A stretch of 7,174 bases of DNA from an uncultured Clostridia bacterium (GTDB lineage Bacteria > Bacillota > Clostridia > Christensenellales > Aristaeellaceae). The stretch covers positions 1-7,174 of the forward strand of contig CAMOHY010000111.1 in NCBI GenBank assembly GCA_946615495.1, given 5' to 3'. A program made the translations under genes and the position numbers. Numbering within the stretch: the first letter of the stretch is position 1; every line of letters starts with the position of its first letter. The notes below the pieces were generated by a model. That model was not told where the DNA came from, searched no databases, and worked only from the letters and a program-made list of their open reading frames with translations. Positions 5,434 to 7,174 of this stretch are shown in pieces.

Positions 5434-7080
5434 TTGATACAAGTACAGTCGATTGATGGGCTGCTGCTGCGGGAAATGGTGCTGGCAGGGGCGGCTTTAC
5501 TGGAAAAAAACCGGGAAGCGGTGGACGCGCTCAACGTGTTCCCCGTGCCTGACGGCGACACGGGCACCAATATGAGCCTGACCATGGCCAGCGCCACCCG
5601 TGAAATCAATTCCAAGGAATTCATTCGCGCCGACGAAGCGGCGGAGGCCCTGAGCAAAGGCGCCCTGCGCGGCGCGCGGGGCAACAGCGGCGTTATTACC
5701 AGCCAGCTTTACCGCGGCTTTGCCAAGGCGCTCAAGGGCGTGGAAAAAATCACGCCCGTGGATTTTGCCGCCGCGCTGCAAAGGGGCGCGGAAACGGCGT
5801 ACAAGGCTGTAATGAAGCCCAAGGAGGGCACCATTTTGACCGTTGCGCGCACCATTGCCGAGGACGCGGTGCGCCAGGCCCAATTGGCCCCCAATGATTA
5901 CGACGCGCTCTTTACCGTGATTCTGCAAAGCGGCGACGCCATTTTGAAGCGCACGCCGGAAATGCTGCCCGTGCTCAAGCAGGCGGGCGTGGTGGACGCG
6001 GGCGGCTACGGGCTGCTGCTCATCTACACCGGCTATGCCGCCGTGCTGCGGGGCGAATCCATTGAGTCCGTGGCCGCAGAGCAGGAAGCCGCCCAGGCCG
6101 AGCAATTTGTGGACGACCACGAGGCCATTGAAGAATTCAAGTTTGCCTACCATACCGCGTTTGCCCTCACCCATATCAAGGATACGGTGCAGGAAAGCGA
6201 TATCGACCATTTCCGCCGGCGGCTGAACCGCATCGGCGATATGGTGCAGCTGGAACCGGCTGAAGGCGGCTATCAGGTGCACGTGCACACCAGCGACCCC
6301 GGCCGCGTGCTGCAATACGGCACGGAAATGGGCGAACTGGAGGAAGTGGACATAAAGAACCTGATGGATATCCAGCGAGCCAGGGAGGAAGCGGAGGCCG
6401 CCGCCCACGCCCAGGAGCCGCCCAAGCCTTACGGCATGGTGAGCGTTTCTTTGGGCGAAGGCTTCTCCAGCATTCTGAAGGATTTGCAGGTGGACGCCAT
6501 CGTGGAGGGCGGGCAGACCATGAACCCCTCCATCGAGGATTTGCAAAAGGCCATTGATTCCGTGAACGCGGAAACCATTTTCGTGTTCCCCAACAACGGC
6601 AATATCGTGCTGGCCGCCCAGCAGGCCGCGGAACTGAGCGAAAAGAACGTGGTGGTGATTCCCACCAAGAATGTGGCCATGGGCATCGCCGCGGCGGTGG
6701 CCTTCCAGCCCGATCTGGACGCGGAAGAGAACGCCGCGCGCATGGAGGAAGCGGCCCAGCGGGTGCGCACCGGCACCATCACCTACGCCGTGCGGGACAG
6801 CGAATTTGAGGATATGCACATCAACGAGGGCGACATCATTGGCCTGCACAACGGCAAGGTGGCCTTCAAGGCGAGCAATGTGCACGATGTGGCCATCGAA
6901 TTGGTCAAGACCATCGTTACCGAGGATGACGGGCTGATTACCGTGTACTACGGCGCGGACACCAAGGAGGAGGACGCTCAGGCGTTGGGCGCCGAGATTG
7001 GCGAAATGTGCCCGGACTGCGACGTAGAGGTGCATCCCGGCGGACAGCCGCTGTACTATTATTTGATTGCTGTGGAATAA
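5434..7080 (+). CDS. fakA: Fatty acid kinase catalytic subunit FakA (YloV/DAK2 type)
   Basis: This encodes 548 residues, full length for the family. FakA phosphorylates fatty acids held by a FakB (DegV-family) partner, using ATP, to make acyl phosphate for phospholipid synthesis. The N-terminal DhaL/DAK2 kinase domain (about 8-205) shows NVFPVPDGDTGTNMS (34-48), whose Asp residues D40 and D42 bind Mg-ATP, then ALRGARGNSGVITSQ (77-91) and DAGGYGLLL (188-196). The middle domain (about 230-320) has H283-V-H285 in QVHVHTSDPGRVL. The C-terminal domain (about 333-548) has GGQTMNPS (359-366), VFPNNGNI (384-391) and VVVIPTKNVAMGI (406-418), as in FakA. At residue 240 the usual Tyr-Cys-Thr-Glu is Tyr-His-Thr-Ala. 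The start is TTG at 5434, set by GGAGGG (5421-5426) 7 nt upstream; the first ATG is far inside. The partner fakB is not in the window. DhaL-type dihydroxyacetone kinase is ruled out by the length and C-terminal domain. Confidence 0.95.
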   Translation: MIQVQSIDGLLLREMVLAGAALLEKNREAVDALNVFPVPDGDTGTNMSLTMASATREINSKEFIRADEAAEALSKGALRGARGNSGVITSQLYRGFAKALKGVEKITPVDFAAALQRGAETAYKAVMKPKEGTILTVARTIAEDAVRQAQLAPNDYDALFTVILQSGDAILKRTPEMLPVLKQAGVVDAGGYGLLLIYTGYAAVLRGESIESVAAEQEAAQAEQFVDDHEAIEEFKFAYHTAFALTHIKDTVQESDIDHFRRRLNRIGDMVQLEPAEGGYQVHVHTSDPGRVLQYGTEMGELEEVDIKNLMDIQRAREEAEAAAHAQEPPKPYGMVSVSLGEGFSSILKDLQVDAIVEGGQTMNPSIEDLQKAIDSVNAETIFVFPNNGNIVLAAQQAAELSEKNVVVIPTKNVAMGIAAAVAFQPDLDAEENAARMEEAAQRVRTGTITYAVRDSEFEDMHINEGDIIGLHNGKVAFKASNVHDVAIELVKTIVTEDDGLITVYYGADTKEEDAQALGAEIGEMCPDCDVEVHPGGQPLYYYLIAVE

Positions 7081-7120
7081 TGAAATAGATTGCAAAAGGG
7101 AAGGAAGGGCCGCAGCCCTC

Positions 7121-7174
7121 CAGAGCATCGACAAAGTCGATGCTCTGCCATCGAAAGTCTGCAAGCAGTCTTTC
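7121..7174. repeat. Two adjacent palindromes downstream of fakA
   Basis: CAGAGCATCGAC (7121-7132) and GTCGATGCTCTG (7136-7147) form a perfect 12-bp stem with an AAA loop. Directly after it, GAAAGTCTGC (7153-7162) and GCAGTCTTTC (7165-7174) form a second inverted repeat with one mismatch, cut by the window end. Neither has a T-tract inside the window, so this is not a proven terminator of fakA. The - strand of 7120-7135 reads TTTGTCGATGCTCTGG, 14 of 16 identical to 65-80, which suggests a short dispersed intergenic repeat. Confidence 0.6.

Noticed and set aside
7121..7147. Terminator of fakA
   Set aside because: The 12-bp hairpin is perfect but is followed by CCATCG rather than a T-tract, so it cannot be called an intrinsic terminator from what is visible.
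5497..7164. Long open frame of 555 codons on the - strand opposite fakA
   Set aside because: It is the antisense shadow of the GC-rich fakA gene: its translation is unusually rich in His, Gly and Leu, it has no ribosome site I can support, and fakA on the + strand matches its family over the full length.

Overview
The window looks like chromosomal DNA of an endospore-forming member of the Clostridia (Firmicutes). This rests on three things: an Asp23-FakA (yloU-yloV) gene pair of Firmicutes type, a SpoIIQ-like sporulation protein, and several secreted bacterial-SH3 proteins with strong AGGAGG-type ribosome binding sites. The coding DNA is GC-rich and intergenic regions are AT-rich with intrinsic terminators. 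This fits a GC-rich gut-type clostridial lineage, but I cannot name a genus. All five well-supported genes plus the SpoIIQ-like gene lie on the + strand; I see no gene on the - strand, no tRNA/rRNA, no CRISPR and no insertion sequence.

Layout. 1-118: end of an upstream transcript, closed by a strong terminator (81-116). 142-742: a single-gene unit with its own promoter and terminator, encoding a small exported protein with a C-terminal HCCC (Ada-type) zinc-binding module. 817-4030: two secreted proteins in tandem, each with a signal peptide, a related N-terminal module and SH3-like domains near the C-terminus; they look like diverged paralogues in one operon. 4090-4718: a membrane-anchored, degenerate LytM/M23 protein resembling SpoIIQ, with a close match to a sigma-F promoter directly upstream. 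4719-4966: a non-coding stretch with three hairpins, the last an intrinsic terminator. 4967-7080: a sigma-A promoter with a 9-bp inverted repeat at the predicted transcription start, then asp23 and fakA in an operon. 7081-7174: two neighbouring palindromes after fakA, sharing a sequence motif with the left end of the window.

How the genes work together. Three exported or cell-surface products of vegetative type (Zn module, SH3 proteins) sit beside a forespore engulfment protein of the SpoIIQ-SpoIIIAH type, and then an unrelated envelope/lipid operon. In that operon, FakA phosphorylates fatty acids delivered by FakB proteins and Asp23 is a membrane-associated envelope stress protein. The most interesting points are the loss of the LytM HxH motif (replaced by Cys-Val-Cys) in the SpoIIQ-like protein, the sigma-F promoter match in front of it, a Cys-to-His change at a likely zinc ligand of FakA, and the hairpin/operator at the asp23-fakA start. 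I see no evidence of a wholly new multi-gene system; the SH3 protein pair is the least understood part.
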